From Chrysochromulina tobinii (lineage: Eukaryota > Haptophyta > Prymnesiales > Chrysochromulinaceae), in assembly GCA_001275005.1 (NCBI GenBank), contig JWZX01003072.1, forward strand, positions 1 through 26,414: a stretch of 26,414 nucleotides of DNA. Direction: 5' to 3'. The notes beneath the pieces were generated by a model that searched no databases, was not told where the DNA came from, and saw nothing but the letters and a program-made list of their open reading frames with translations. This document shows positions 17,365-24,918 of this stretch, piece by piece. Position 1 is the first letter of the stretch; each line of letters starts with the position of its first letter. A program made the translations under genes and the position numbers.

Positions 17365-17778
17365 TGAAGCTCGAGTCCCGGTCTTTCAGATGATTTCATG
17401 ATGAGGAATACTGGGGGCCGTCCGCATCCGATGATCGCGGTCCATAATCGGGTTCATCGCCGGACGCCGCACGGCATTGTAAGGGACCCGCGATCATCGC
17501 GATCGCGGGGCGGCGGGGGCGGCTAGCATTCCTTATCCGCTTTGCTATGATTCCTACTATAGCCGATACGCAATGATCGGGTCCGGGGTCGTGATGTCCG
17601 GAGCCCCGCCGCACGGCTGACTACAGATGTGCACGACACTCGACGGCTGTACGTACAAGTAAGTCCCGTCCCCTTTTGCTTTTTTGCCTTTTCCGCATAA
17701 ATTCGCGCGGCGCGCACAGCCCCACCCCAGCCTCCTGTGCTGAGAGGGAGCGGAGCAGTCGCTGCTCAAGCCGTGCAC
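17365..17778. other. Convergent intergenic region
   Basis: These 414 bp lie between the 3' ends of two convergent genes. I see nothing beyond short GATCGCGG-type words near 17490-17510, and no canonical polyadenylation signal. Confidence 0.5.
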
Positions 17779-20487
17779 CTAGTTCATAGACGTGCTCCCC
17801 AGCAGTGGCCGCGCCACAAGCCCTTTGCGGACGGCCCTGCCATACGCCTCGCCCGCTTGCAAAAAGCGTCGGTTGGCGTCGGCGTACGAGGGCGAGCACA
17901 CGTGCGTGCCGCAGCGGCGCGGGGGCGCGCCACAGCAGATGATCGGCTCCGCAAGTCGTGCGGACGCACACTGCTCGGCCATCGTCAGGAAGCGCGGCGC
18001 GTACCCAGCGCCAAATGGGCTCGTGGGGTCGACAGGCATGCGTAGCAGTCCGTCACTATCGATGCTCACATTGGCAAGCGTGACCATGGTGGCGCACTTA
18101 CCTGTCGCGTCGGTAACGTACTCGCCGAGCGGCACGAGCCGGCCGGCTCGGAAGTGCAGCCGCGGGTACGCATTCCGGATTAGGTTGACACGCACGCCCG
18201 CGCGGAAGCGCACGTCGACAGTGCGGTTGAGCACATCGTGCACGTGGAAGGCCCATATGTAGTGCGAAAAGTAGCGCCAGATGAGCATCCGTCTCATCCG
18301 TTCTTTGTACCACTCCCACTGGCTGCTGATCTCGACCCATGTGGCCACGACCGCCGGGCGCGCCGCGAACCACCAGTCCATGAGAAAGTAATAAAAGTCG
18401 TCGGGCTTCTTTTCTAGTCCCCACTGCCCGCCGTATTGGGACGCACGGCACTGGCCGAGCACGCGCTTGTGCCACGTGATCTGCGGGTCACTCTCGCCCG
18501 TGCACTGGGCGCGCACGCGCGCACGGAGCTCGTCTGTATTCGCCTCGTTCATGCAGCAATGTTCCGAGAACCACAGGCGGTCCCACTCAAATGATTTGAG
18601 CACGATGGGCGCGCCTACGAGCAAGTCCGCGCGCAGCACGAGGCAGAAGGAATAGGGACGACGGCGCGCGCTCTCGTGAGCGCGCATGAGCGCGGCGGCG
18701 CGCCCGATGGAGAGCGCCTGCGAGCGGGCCTTCTCCTTTTCGACGAACTCGACCGGCTCATGGAGCGACGCGCGCAGGTGGGGAGCATATTGAGCATCCA
18801 CGAGCCATCCAAGATCCGGGTTCCAGGTGTGCACGAATACATCCACACCGCCGCCCTCGGTGGGCCGACCGTTGGCCTGCACGATGTGCTCGAGATGTGA
18901 GGCCGCACATGTACCAATGGCCCTTGCAAAGTCGTCGTCCTTCAACAAACTGGCCTGCATGACGAGTGAGATGGACGGGGCGACGCCTATGGTCCCGAGC
19001 CTCCCGTGGAGCAGCAGCGCATAGTGGGCTCCCGAGTCCACCCCCGAGTCCGCACCCACGCTGTCGCCACGCTCGCCGCCACGCCGACTGCCTCCGCCTC
19101 CGCTTCCACGGCGGCCCAATCGCGCCCCGCGGCCGCTACGTCGACGTCCGGCAGCGTCTCGTCTGCCGTCTGGCCGTCCGTCCGTCTCAACGGCCTCCAG
19201 GGCATTCGCGCGGGAAGCGGCGGCGGCGGCGGCAGGGTAGTGGTTGATGCGCCGGCCGAGCAAGATGGCGTCGTCGGTCGCGGCGGCGGCAGCGGCGGCG
19301 GCGGCGCCAACTAGCGCTGTGGCGAGCGCTGTGGAGCTGCGTCCGAAGCCTAATTGCAAGCCTAATTGCTCCTGCGCCGCCACGGAGCGGCTAGCGTTCG
19401 CATGGCCGATTAGCGCAGCGTACACGCCCGCGCGCTCGAAGATGCGCTGCGGCGCAAAACGCTCGGCGTACACGCTGGCAAGCTCGGGGCGCAACTGAAC
19501 GGAGCGCACGCGCCGCGCGCCAAAGGGCGTTGCGGGCTGCGGGGCGATCCACAGACGATTCAGCAGGTGTGGAATTTCGTCCACGGCGCCAAAGTGCACG
19601 AGGCCCGCGTACTCACGCTCGTCCTTGTGGTTCGCGCGCTCCGAGATGACAGTCGCGCCGCGGCTGAGCAGGATCGACGTGCGGAAGACGACCGGGTTGC
19701 GAGCGCTCTCACAGGCCTTGTGCAGGTTGAGGTGTGCCGCCCAGCGCCCACTCGCCCGCCACCAGCGCTCGAAGGCCATTGGGCTCCAAAGCATCCACGT
19801 GGCGTTCAGGCGCGCGCCAAGCGCGCGCTGCAGCCGCTCGTAGCACCGCTTGCGCCCACTCTTGTAGAACGGATAGCCAAAGAAGAAGAGCTCAGGCGCG
19901 TCGTCGGGTGGCACGTACCCACGTACCCTTGCCTCAGCCGGCGGCTTTATGTACCCCATCGGCACGTAGCGCATCTGAAAGGGCTGCGTGAGCCACGGCT
20001 TCGGGTACGGCTTGCACGCGTCCAGGTTATGCCAGCTGAAGTCCCACACCTCGTCGGGCCGTGCCTTGGAGAGAGCGCAGCCGTTCACAGGCTCGGTCTG
20101 ATAGTATACGGTGCGAACGCCACGATCGCGCATCGCGTCCCACGGCACGCTCTCGGAGCCGATCGGGCCAATGAACAGGAAAAGGTCACGCGGGCCCAAG
20201 TCGCGCGCGAGGCGCATCATCTGCTTGTACTCGGGCGACTTGGCTGCTACGCCGCTGCCAGAGACCACGTTGAGCGTGCCTATCGCAGCGCTGACAGCCG
20301 CTGGCAGATGCGTAAAGCCAGCCACGAGCGTGTCCATCACCGGTCGGTACATGAACGCCAAGTCATGGCCGACACCACCAGCCGCCTGCCAGATGACGAC
20401 CTGGTGACGGCGGCTGGTGGCAAGGGTACTTCTGCTGACGCCAAGCACGGCAGCGGCCGGCGACGACGCCGAGGCGCCAGCCGCCAT
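17779..20487 (-). CDS. Two-domain glycosyltransferase-like protein
   Basis: The 902-residue product has two globular halves joined by a low-complexity Ala/Gly/Arg linker (about 390-487). The N-terminal half (about 28-360) looks like a GT-B-type transferase: DLFLFIGPIG, TVYYQTEPV, FFFGYPFYKSGRKRCYERL, then HLNLHKACESARNPVVFRTSILL and SRGATVISE, the pattern of glycosyltransferases whose C-lobe reads N-x-H...R-x-x-E/S...G-x-x-x-I/V-S-E. The C-terminal half (about 488-900) starts ALLLHGRLGTIG and contains VDVFVHTWNPDLG, KARSQALSIGRAAAL and CLVLRADLLVG, a pattern seen in putative glycosyltransferases of algae and large viruses, with R-x-D-L in the place of a DxD-like motif. Many Trp/Tyr and Cys residues follow. 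No signal peptide or membrane anchor is evident after this ATG. It is probably involved in glycan or polysaccharide synthesis; donor and acceptor are unknown. Confidence 0.7.
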   Translation of the reverse strand: MAAGASASSPAAAVLGVSRSTLATSRRHQVVIWQAAGGVGHDLAFMYRPVMDTLVAGFTHLPAAVSAAIGTLNVVSGSGVAAKSPEYKQMMRLARDLGPRDLFLFIGPIGSESVPWDAMRDRGVRTVYYQTEPVNGCALSKARPDEVWDFSWHNLDACKPYPKPWLTQPFQMRYVPMGYIKPPAEARVRGYVPPDDAPELFFFGYPFYKSGRKRCYERLQRALGARLNATWMLWSPMAFERWWRASGRWAAHLNLHKACESARNPVVFRTSILLSRGATVISERANHKDEREYAGLVHFGAVDEIPHLLNRLWIAPQPATPFGARRVRSVQLRPELASVYAERFAPQRIFERAGVYAALIGHANASRSVAAQEQLGLQLGFGRSSTALATALVGAAAAAAAAATDDAILLGRRINHYPAAAAAASRANALEAVETDGRPDGRRDAAGRRRSGRGARLGRRGSGGGGSRRGGERGDSVGADSGVDSGAHYALLLHGRLGTIGVAPSISLVMQASLLKDDDFARAIGTCAASHLEHIVQANGRPTEGGGVDVFVHTWNPDLGWLVDAQYAPHLRASLHEPVEFVEKEKARSQALSIGRAAALMRAHESARRRPYSFCLVLRADLLVGAPIVLKSFEWDRLWFSEHCCMNEANTDELRARVRAQCTGESDPQITWHKRVLGQCRASQYGGQWGLEKKPDDFYYFLMDWWFAARPAVVATWVEISSQWEWYKERMRRMLIWRYFSHYIWAFHVHDVLNRTVDVRFRAGVRVNLIRNAYPRLHFRAGRLVPLGEYVTDATGKCATMVTLANVSIDSDGLLRMPVDPTSPFGAGYAPRFLTMAEQCASARLAEPIICCGAPPRRCGTHVCSPSYADANRRFLQAGEAYGRAVRKGLVARPLLGSTSMN

Positions 20488-20617
20488 AAAAATGGCCCGC
20501 GACGACGCTCCTTGAATTCACATTATCATTTTCCACAACTAATTACCGAAACCAACCAGGAGTGCGAAAGTCTGTCGCATGTGTACATGTATCATTCCGT
20601 AACGGTAGAACTTGTCG
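20488..20617. promoter_or_regulatory. Short divergent promoter region (130 bp)
   Basis: Only 130 bp separate the start codons of the glycosyltransferase-like gene and the OB-fold gene. It is AT-rich compared with both coding sequences and holds TACATGTA near 20583-20590. The two transcripts probably share a bidirectional promoter. Confidence 0.65.
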
Positions 20618-21217
20618 ATGTCGGACATTCTCGATGCCGACCTCACGCAGCTCACGCAGCAGGCTGAGGGCTGCAGTCGACTCTCTGCGCTCGAGCGTGA
20701 CGGACTCGTCTCTGCACCGCTGCTGCTGCAAATCGTTAGCGTGATCGATGCTGGTGCGCCAGCGCGAATGCCAGCATCGAGCGGGCACCATCGCCTCCTG
20801 CGGTTGCAACTCACTGATGGCGTCTCGCAGCGTGGCGCCTTTGAATTCCGCTCGTTGGGCGATGTGGCTGAGGCGCAACTGCTGCCGGGCGCCAAGCTGC
20901 GCATCAAATCGGGAGCGAGACTCGCCGGTGGCATGTTACTGCTCGACCCGCTAACCGTTGAGTGGCTCGGAGGACATGTGAAGCACCTGGCAGATGCTTG
21001 GCATCTGCAGAAGTTGCGACGAGAAACTGACGCCAATGCCAACGCTACCAACGCACCCAAATTTGCAGAGTGCGGCGGCGGTCCGTTAGAGACCGTGCCG
21101 AATGTGCGTGTGGCAGCGCCAGTGAAGGAACCAGCAGCCATAGCATCAGCTCTGTCAATGCTGTCAGTGCCGACCAGACAGCCTAAAGTACCCGAAGCGC
21201 CAGCAGCACCACAAGCC

Positions 21218-21294
<77 letters not shown>

Positions 21295-21523
21295 CCGTTC
21301 TGCGCGGGCTCCAAAGCCTGTCTCCACGTCGGGCCTTAGCCCAGGCATGGTTGATGAACTGCTCGCCGCCGGGTTATCGCTGAGTGAGATTCATGTACAG
21401 CTCGGCTTGCCACCACCGCCGCCAGAGTGCGGCGCCACCAAAGCAGCCGAGGGCGCTCCACGCGGTGCTCGCTGTATGCAGACCACTCCGAGGCAGCACG
21501 GTGGCCGACCAGGCAAGCGATAG
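20618..21523 (+). CDS. TDRD3/RMI1-type OB-fold protein
   Basis: The 301-residue product has the N-terminal OB-fold typical of TDRD3 and RMI1 at residues about 33-130: PLLLQIVSVIDAGAP, HRLLRLQLTDG, AFEFRSLG, LLPGAKLRIKSGARL, GGMLLLDPLTVEWLGGHV and a closing helix KHLADAWHLQKL. This order and spacing match TDRD3, which binds topoisomerase III-beta and couples it to RNA and chromatin. The Tudor domain of animal TDRD3 is absent. A run of 24 Ala encoded by pure GCA codons follows, then a short helical segment MVDELLAAGLSLSEIHVQLG that might be UBA-like, and a basic end. A role with a type IA topoisomerase is inference. The ATG at 20618 was chosen over an earlier in-frame TTG. Confidence 0.8.
21221..21292 (+). 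repeat. Pure (GCA)24 microsatellite in coding sequence
   Basis: Twenty-four uninterrupted GCA triplets are in frame and encode poly-Ala in the OB-fold protein. The lack of any synonymous interruption suggests a young or length-variable tract. Confidence 0.95.
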
Positions 21524-21634
21524 GGATAGAGAGAATGAGCGGCTTCTAAGGCCGGCCTTACGGTCTAAGCGGCTTCGAAGTGTTTTCTGAGGACACACAC
21601 TTCACAGACTCTTCACAGGAGAGGGGCCGGCGAG

Positions 21635-22789
21635 ATGGACGTCCCGCCGCACGAAGTTGTCTCGCTCATATCTGACGACGACGATGACGCTCCCGTCGCT
21701 ACTTTCAGCGTGCCGGCCTACGCCGCCCCGCCGTCAGCACGTGCGAAGGCGCCGTCGAACAAACGAAAGCGCACGAAGGGTGCTGGTTGGAGACGACGCG
21801 CCGGTGATGCTGGCACCGCGGTCGAAACTCCCGCATCATCCGAGCTGAGTGCGTCCGCTGCCGCGCTGGCCAAGTCGTCGACAGCCAGTGCTTTGCGCCA
21901 ACAGTTGCTCGCCTTCGGTCTCAGACCCGGCGCGCGCTCCAAGGAGGGCTTGTCCTTGCGGCTCATCCGTGCGCAGCATTCGGCCGCAGCGAGTGAGAAG
22001 GCGTACTCGGCGGCTCGTGGAGGATCGGCGAAGCTCCCACGTTTCGACTACGCACGCGCCGGGCGCGTGCGCGGTTCCTTGGAGGCATGCCGACTGTGCG
22101 ACGCCGCCATTCCTCCTCCGCGCCGCACTTTCTGCTCGGACGAGTGCGTGCATTTCCATTTGCTCAGAACCTCTGGGTCGCACGTTCGAAAGGCTTTGGC
22201 CATCCGTGACGGTCGCATCTGTGCGCTCTGCGGCGTGGATGCCGGCGCTGCCTACGCGATTGCGCGCCGCGCGCTACGCGAGGCGCTCGCCGCAGGCTCG
22301 CATAGCCTCCAGTCCGCGCTTGAGGCAAGCGTGGCCGGGGGTCCCTTCCGGAGATTTGCCAGCCTCTCCGTCAACCGTCGCGGACGCTCCAAGGTCAAAG
22401 AGGGCTCGTTTTGGCAGGCAGACCACGTGCATCCGGTGGCGGATGGCGGCGGCTGCTGCGGACTTGCGAACCTGCGAACGCTGTGCACGCCGTGCCATGC
22501 TGGCGTGACGGCGCTCGCGGCGGGGAGCAGGGCGGCGGGGAGCAGGGCGGCGGGGAGCAGGGCGGTCCATCGGCGGGCGCTACCAGTAGGCGCGGGCGCG
22601 AGGCCTGCTGACGATGCGAGCGCTGACGGTGACGGTGCGTTGGCTGTGGTAGCAGAGGAGGAGGAGGAGGAGGAGGAGGAGGAGGAGGAAGAGGAAGGGG
22701 AGGAGGAGAGCGAGGACGATGAGGTTCTATACTGCGAGGAGAGCGAGGACGACGAGCTGCGGATCGATACTGTGTACTGTGAAGTGTGA
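21635..22789 (+). CDS. Stand-alone HNH nuclease with SUMO-interacting motif, SAP-like and zinc-finger segments
   Basis: The 384-residue product is modular. Residues 8-18, VVSLISDDDDD, form a textbook SUMO-interacting motif. KRKRTK at 43-48 is a likely nuclear signal. Residues about 82-113 (STASALRQQLLAFGLRPGA...LRLIRAQ) look like a SAP DNA-binding helix pair. A zinc-binding cluster, C152-x2-C155 with C167-x3-C171, precedes the nuclease. The HNH domain spans about 185-292: RDGRICALCG (C196, C199), WQADHVHPVADGGG (D263-H264), NLRTLCTPCH (N279, C284, C287-H288). This layout matches the C-terminal HNH of animal ZRANB3, a structure-specific nuclease at stalled forks, but there is no helicase part. 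The tail has a GSRAA tandem repeat (15-bp unit, about 22519-22565) and a Glu/Asp tract. A DNA-repair role in the nucleus is inference from domain content. Confidence 0.8.
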   Translation: MDVPPHEVVSLISDDDDDAPVATFSVPAYAAPPSARAKAPSNKRKRTKGAGWRRRAGDAGTAVETPASSELSASAAALAKSSTASALRQQLLAFGLRPGARSKEGLSLRLIRAQHSAAASEKAYSAARGGSAKLPRFDYARAGRVRGSLEACRLCDAAIPPPRRTFCSDECVHFHLLRTSGSHVRKALAIRDGRICALCGVDAGAAYAIARRALREALAAGSHSLQSALEASVAGGPFRRFASLSVNRRGRSKVKEGSFWQADHVHPVADGGGCCGLANLRTLCTPCHAGVTALAAGSRAAGSRAAGSRAVHRRALPVGAGARPADDASADGDGALAVVAEEEEEEEEEEEEEEGEEESEDDEVLYCEESEDDELRIDTVYCEV

Positions 22790-22969
22790 ACTAAGTGTGA
22801 AATGTCGTTGTCACCATACTGTGAACGTTAACGCGACACATAACGCGACACACCGCACGTGACAACCGGTGCTACGGCACTGTTACGGTCCGCCCGCGCG
22901 CAGAAAAATCCAATCCCGGATCGTGCACCGTCCGGCCGATTGCCTATGGCTATGCCCTATCTCGTATGT

Positions 22970-23276
22970 TAGTATCCGACATGTATCGTGAATGTATCCT
23001 GTGTGTCATGTATCTGAGGGTTAAGATACATTGTATCCTGAATGTATCCTAAATTTATCTTAAATGATAAATGTATCGTAAAGAAGGATACATATCCCTA
23101 GGTAAGATACATTTACCTAAGATACATATCCTAGCCAAGAAGTGACAGATACAAGTTGTATCTTAATGTAACTTAGATGTATCTTGATGTATCTTGATGT
23201 ATCTTGACGGGACACTTCAAGATACATGCAAGATACATGCATGATACATGCAAGGTACATAGGATACGTATCCTGA
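22970..23276. repeat. Interspersed array of ATGTATC and its reverse complement GATACAT
   Basis: Across about 300 bp I count roughly 12 occurrences of GTATC and 9 of GATAC, mostly within ATGTATC(C/T) or (A/G)GATACAT. The forward word dominates early and around 23180-23210; the reverse word dominates at 23085-23140 and 23218-23260. Spacing is irregular, unlike a simple satellite. Confidence 0.85.
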
Positions 23277-23623
23277 TAACAAACCCACCCAAATTCGAGA
23301 ACAAACCCCCCGTCACCCGCCCCATCCCCCTAACATCTCCCCCAAACGGCGGAGAGATCCCCATACACAGGGCTCTCCGTATCCCCCCGATCTGTTCCAT
23401 GATGGAGACCGTACCATGTGATCGACACCTTCACGTTGAGTTCACAGCTGCGTAACTTTGGGTGTCACGAAGCAGACAGGGCTTTTCGTTAGAAAAAAAA
23501 CGGGTTCACACATGTTCACACACGAGTCAAAGTGTGTGCTGACATGTGTGTTGACCCGATCGATCGTGACACGATGTCCTGGGCCACGTCCCTGAGCTCG
23601 GCTGCCACAGCCCGGTCACGTCG

Positions 23624-23630
23624 TATAAAA
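23624..23630 (+). promoter_or_regulatory. TATA-box-like element
   Basis: TATAAAA ends 20 bp before the ATG of the zinc-knuckle gene. If functional, it would place the transcript start almost at the start codon, giving a very short leader. The intervening CCTTTCCTTTGCAG also looks like a 3' splice site, so a 5' leader intron is an alternative. Confidence 0.45.
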
Positions 23631-23650
23631 ACACACCTTTCCTTTGCAGG

Positions 23651-24400
23651 ATGGCTCCACCTCGCGGGGGCCGGCGGCCTCCGCCGCATTACGAGTGTAA
23701 GAAGTGTGGCGTCGCGGCCAGCCACTACGTCAACGAGTGTCCTATGAACATATGCTACCGCTGCAACGAGATGGGGCACATCGCCGACCGCTGCCCGCTC
23801 AACACGTTCACGTGCCAACGCTGTGGCGTCAGCGGCCACCTTGCCAAGTACTGCAAAAGAGCGGCGGCGGCAGCTTTTGAGCGCGTCGCCGATGATGATG
23901 ACGCCGCGTCTTTGCGGACCTGGTCGTCTGCCGCGTCGGACGCCGCATCGAGCGACATTAGCATCGATCCACAAGAGCACTGCATCGAACGACAACGCGA
24001 GCGCGCAGTGTCTGACCGCGAGATACAGCGAACGGTGAGAGATGGCGTACCGGAGCTTGACCCGGAAGGAGATCCAAGGCGCGTGAAGCGGACGTTTAAG
24101 GGCGTCACAGTGATTACCCAAGGCAGGCGAATAATCACCACGTGGCGCAACACAGTGACCAGTCACGACCAGCCTGAGACGCCCCGCCAAAGAGTCCGTG
24201 CACGATCGACAATCGAAGATTGGCAAGATTCGGTTCTACCGTCCATCGACGAGCTGAAGATCGCTAATCAAATCGCCTACATATTCGGTCATCATGATTA
24301 CTTATTGAATCAGGTTGACGATGAGCTCTATCCAGAAAGCTTCCCGCCCGGAATTAGTTCGGAAGATTACTGGGACTTGGTCTTCGATCATGCTCCTTGA
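23651..24400 (+). CDS. Triple CCHC zinc-knuckle protein with a DUF4258-like domain
   Basis: The 249-residue product has three zinc knuckles: C16-x2-C19-x5-H25-x4-C30 (one residue longer than the norm), C35-x2-C38-x4-H43-x4-C48, and C55-x2-C58-x4-H63-x4-C68. Such knuckles bind single-stranded RNA or DNA. After an acidic linker, residues about 109-166 read HCIERQRERAVSDREIQRTV, then GDPRRVKRTFKGVTVI and GRRIITTWRN. This is the pattern of DUF4258: H-x-x-x-R-x-x-x-R, S/T-x-x-E-I/V, an Arg-rich strand and a final I-x-T strand. In bacteria DUF4258 belongs to a RelE/ParE-like nuclease-type fold; the function here is unknown. The C-terminal 80 residues are acidic and Tyr/Trp-rich and unrecognised. 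A retroelement gag origin for the knuckles is possible, but no protease or reverse transcriptase follows. Confidence 0.75.
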   Translation: MAPPRGGRRPPPHYECKKCGVAASHYVNECPMNICYRCNEMGHIADRCPLNTFTCQRCGVSGHLAKYCKRAAAAAFERVADDDDAASLRTWSSAASDAASSDISIDPQEHCIERQRERAVSDREIQRTVRDGVPELDPEGDPRRVKRTFKGVTVITQGRRIITTWRNTVTSHDQPETPRQRVRARSTIEDWQDSVLPSIDELKIANQIAYIFGHHDYLLNQVDDELYPESFPPGISSEDYWDLVFDHAP

Positions 24401-24918
24401 CTGGACGACAGCGACCTCGATGGTGGTCCTTGTCTTAGTGCGTGTGCGCACGGCGGCGCCAGTGCACAGCTCAGTGGAGCTTACTAACAGTGGAAACCAG
24501 TACGTCTTTCGAGTACGTCTTAGTACAACAGCATGTCATCTACTGGGGGCCAGTAGATGCCGAGTCATAGTGATCACTGGAACTAGCAGCTATGGTGTTG
24601 TCCCACCGGAGAGCAGCTGTGAATTACTGGGCCAGTGTCCACCGCGGGGCGGGGCGGTTCGCCTCGGCTGCCTCTGCGCGCAACGCGGACCTGCCTCCTG
24701 CCCGGGATCGGTCGCGCGCGCGGGTGAGCGGGGTGTACGACAAAGTCAAATAAAAATGTGAAAATGAAGCAGAGAGATGCACAGAGAGAGTACTGTAGAG
24801 GTGAGCAGGTGCACTCAGAACAGAGTTGACCCGACGGACCGAATAGATGCCGGAACTGAACAGAGCTGCTGACCGGAACCGACATTCTTTGGCCATTGCA
24901 CATTCGCCATTTCACCTG
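24401..24918. other. Convergent intergenic region with small hairpin and polyadenylation-like signal
   Basis: These 518 bp separate convergent genes. CATCTACTGG (24537-24546) and CCAGTAGATG (24550-24559) form a perfect 10-bp stem with a 3-nt GGG loop. An AATAAA at 24749-24754 could serve the plus-strand gene. No further gene was seen. Confidence 0.6.

Larger units (their letters stand above)
22790..23650. other. AT-rich intergenic region with ATGTATC/GATACAT array
   Basis: This 861-bp stretch is far more AT-rich than the genes. It holds a 12-bp tandem pair TAACGCGACACA at 22829-22852, the large word array at about 22970-23276 (separate entry), and a TATA element at 23624-23630. No gene was recognised. 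Confidence 0.7.

Noticed and set aside
19567-20667. 366-codon plus-strand frame opposite the glycosyltransferase-like gene
   Set aside because: Antisense shadow of a conserved coding region; no motif, and it runs through the divergent promoter into the next gene in another frame.
20539-21348. Minus-strand frame with poly-Ala over the (GCA)24 tract
   Set aside because: The run comes from reading the triplet repeat on the other strand; the plus strand carries the TDRD3-type OB-fold.
23651-23860. Retrotransposon gag remnant
   Set aside because: Zinc knuckles alone are not enough: no protease, reverse transcriptase, integrase or long terminal repeats lie nearby, and the rest of the protein fits DUF4258 better.
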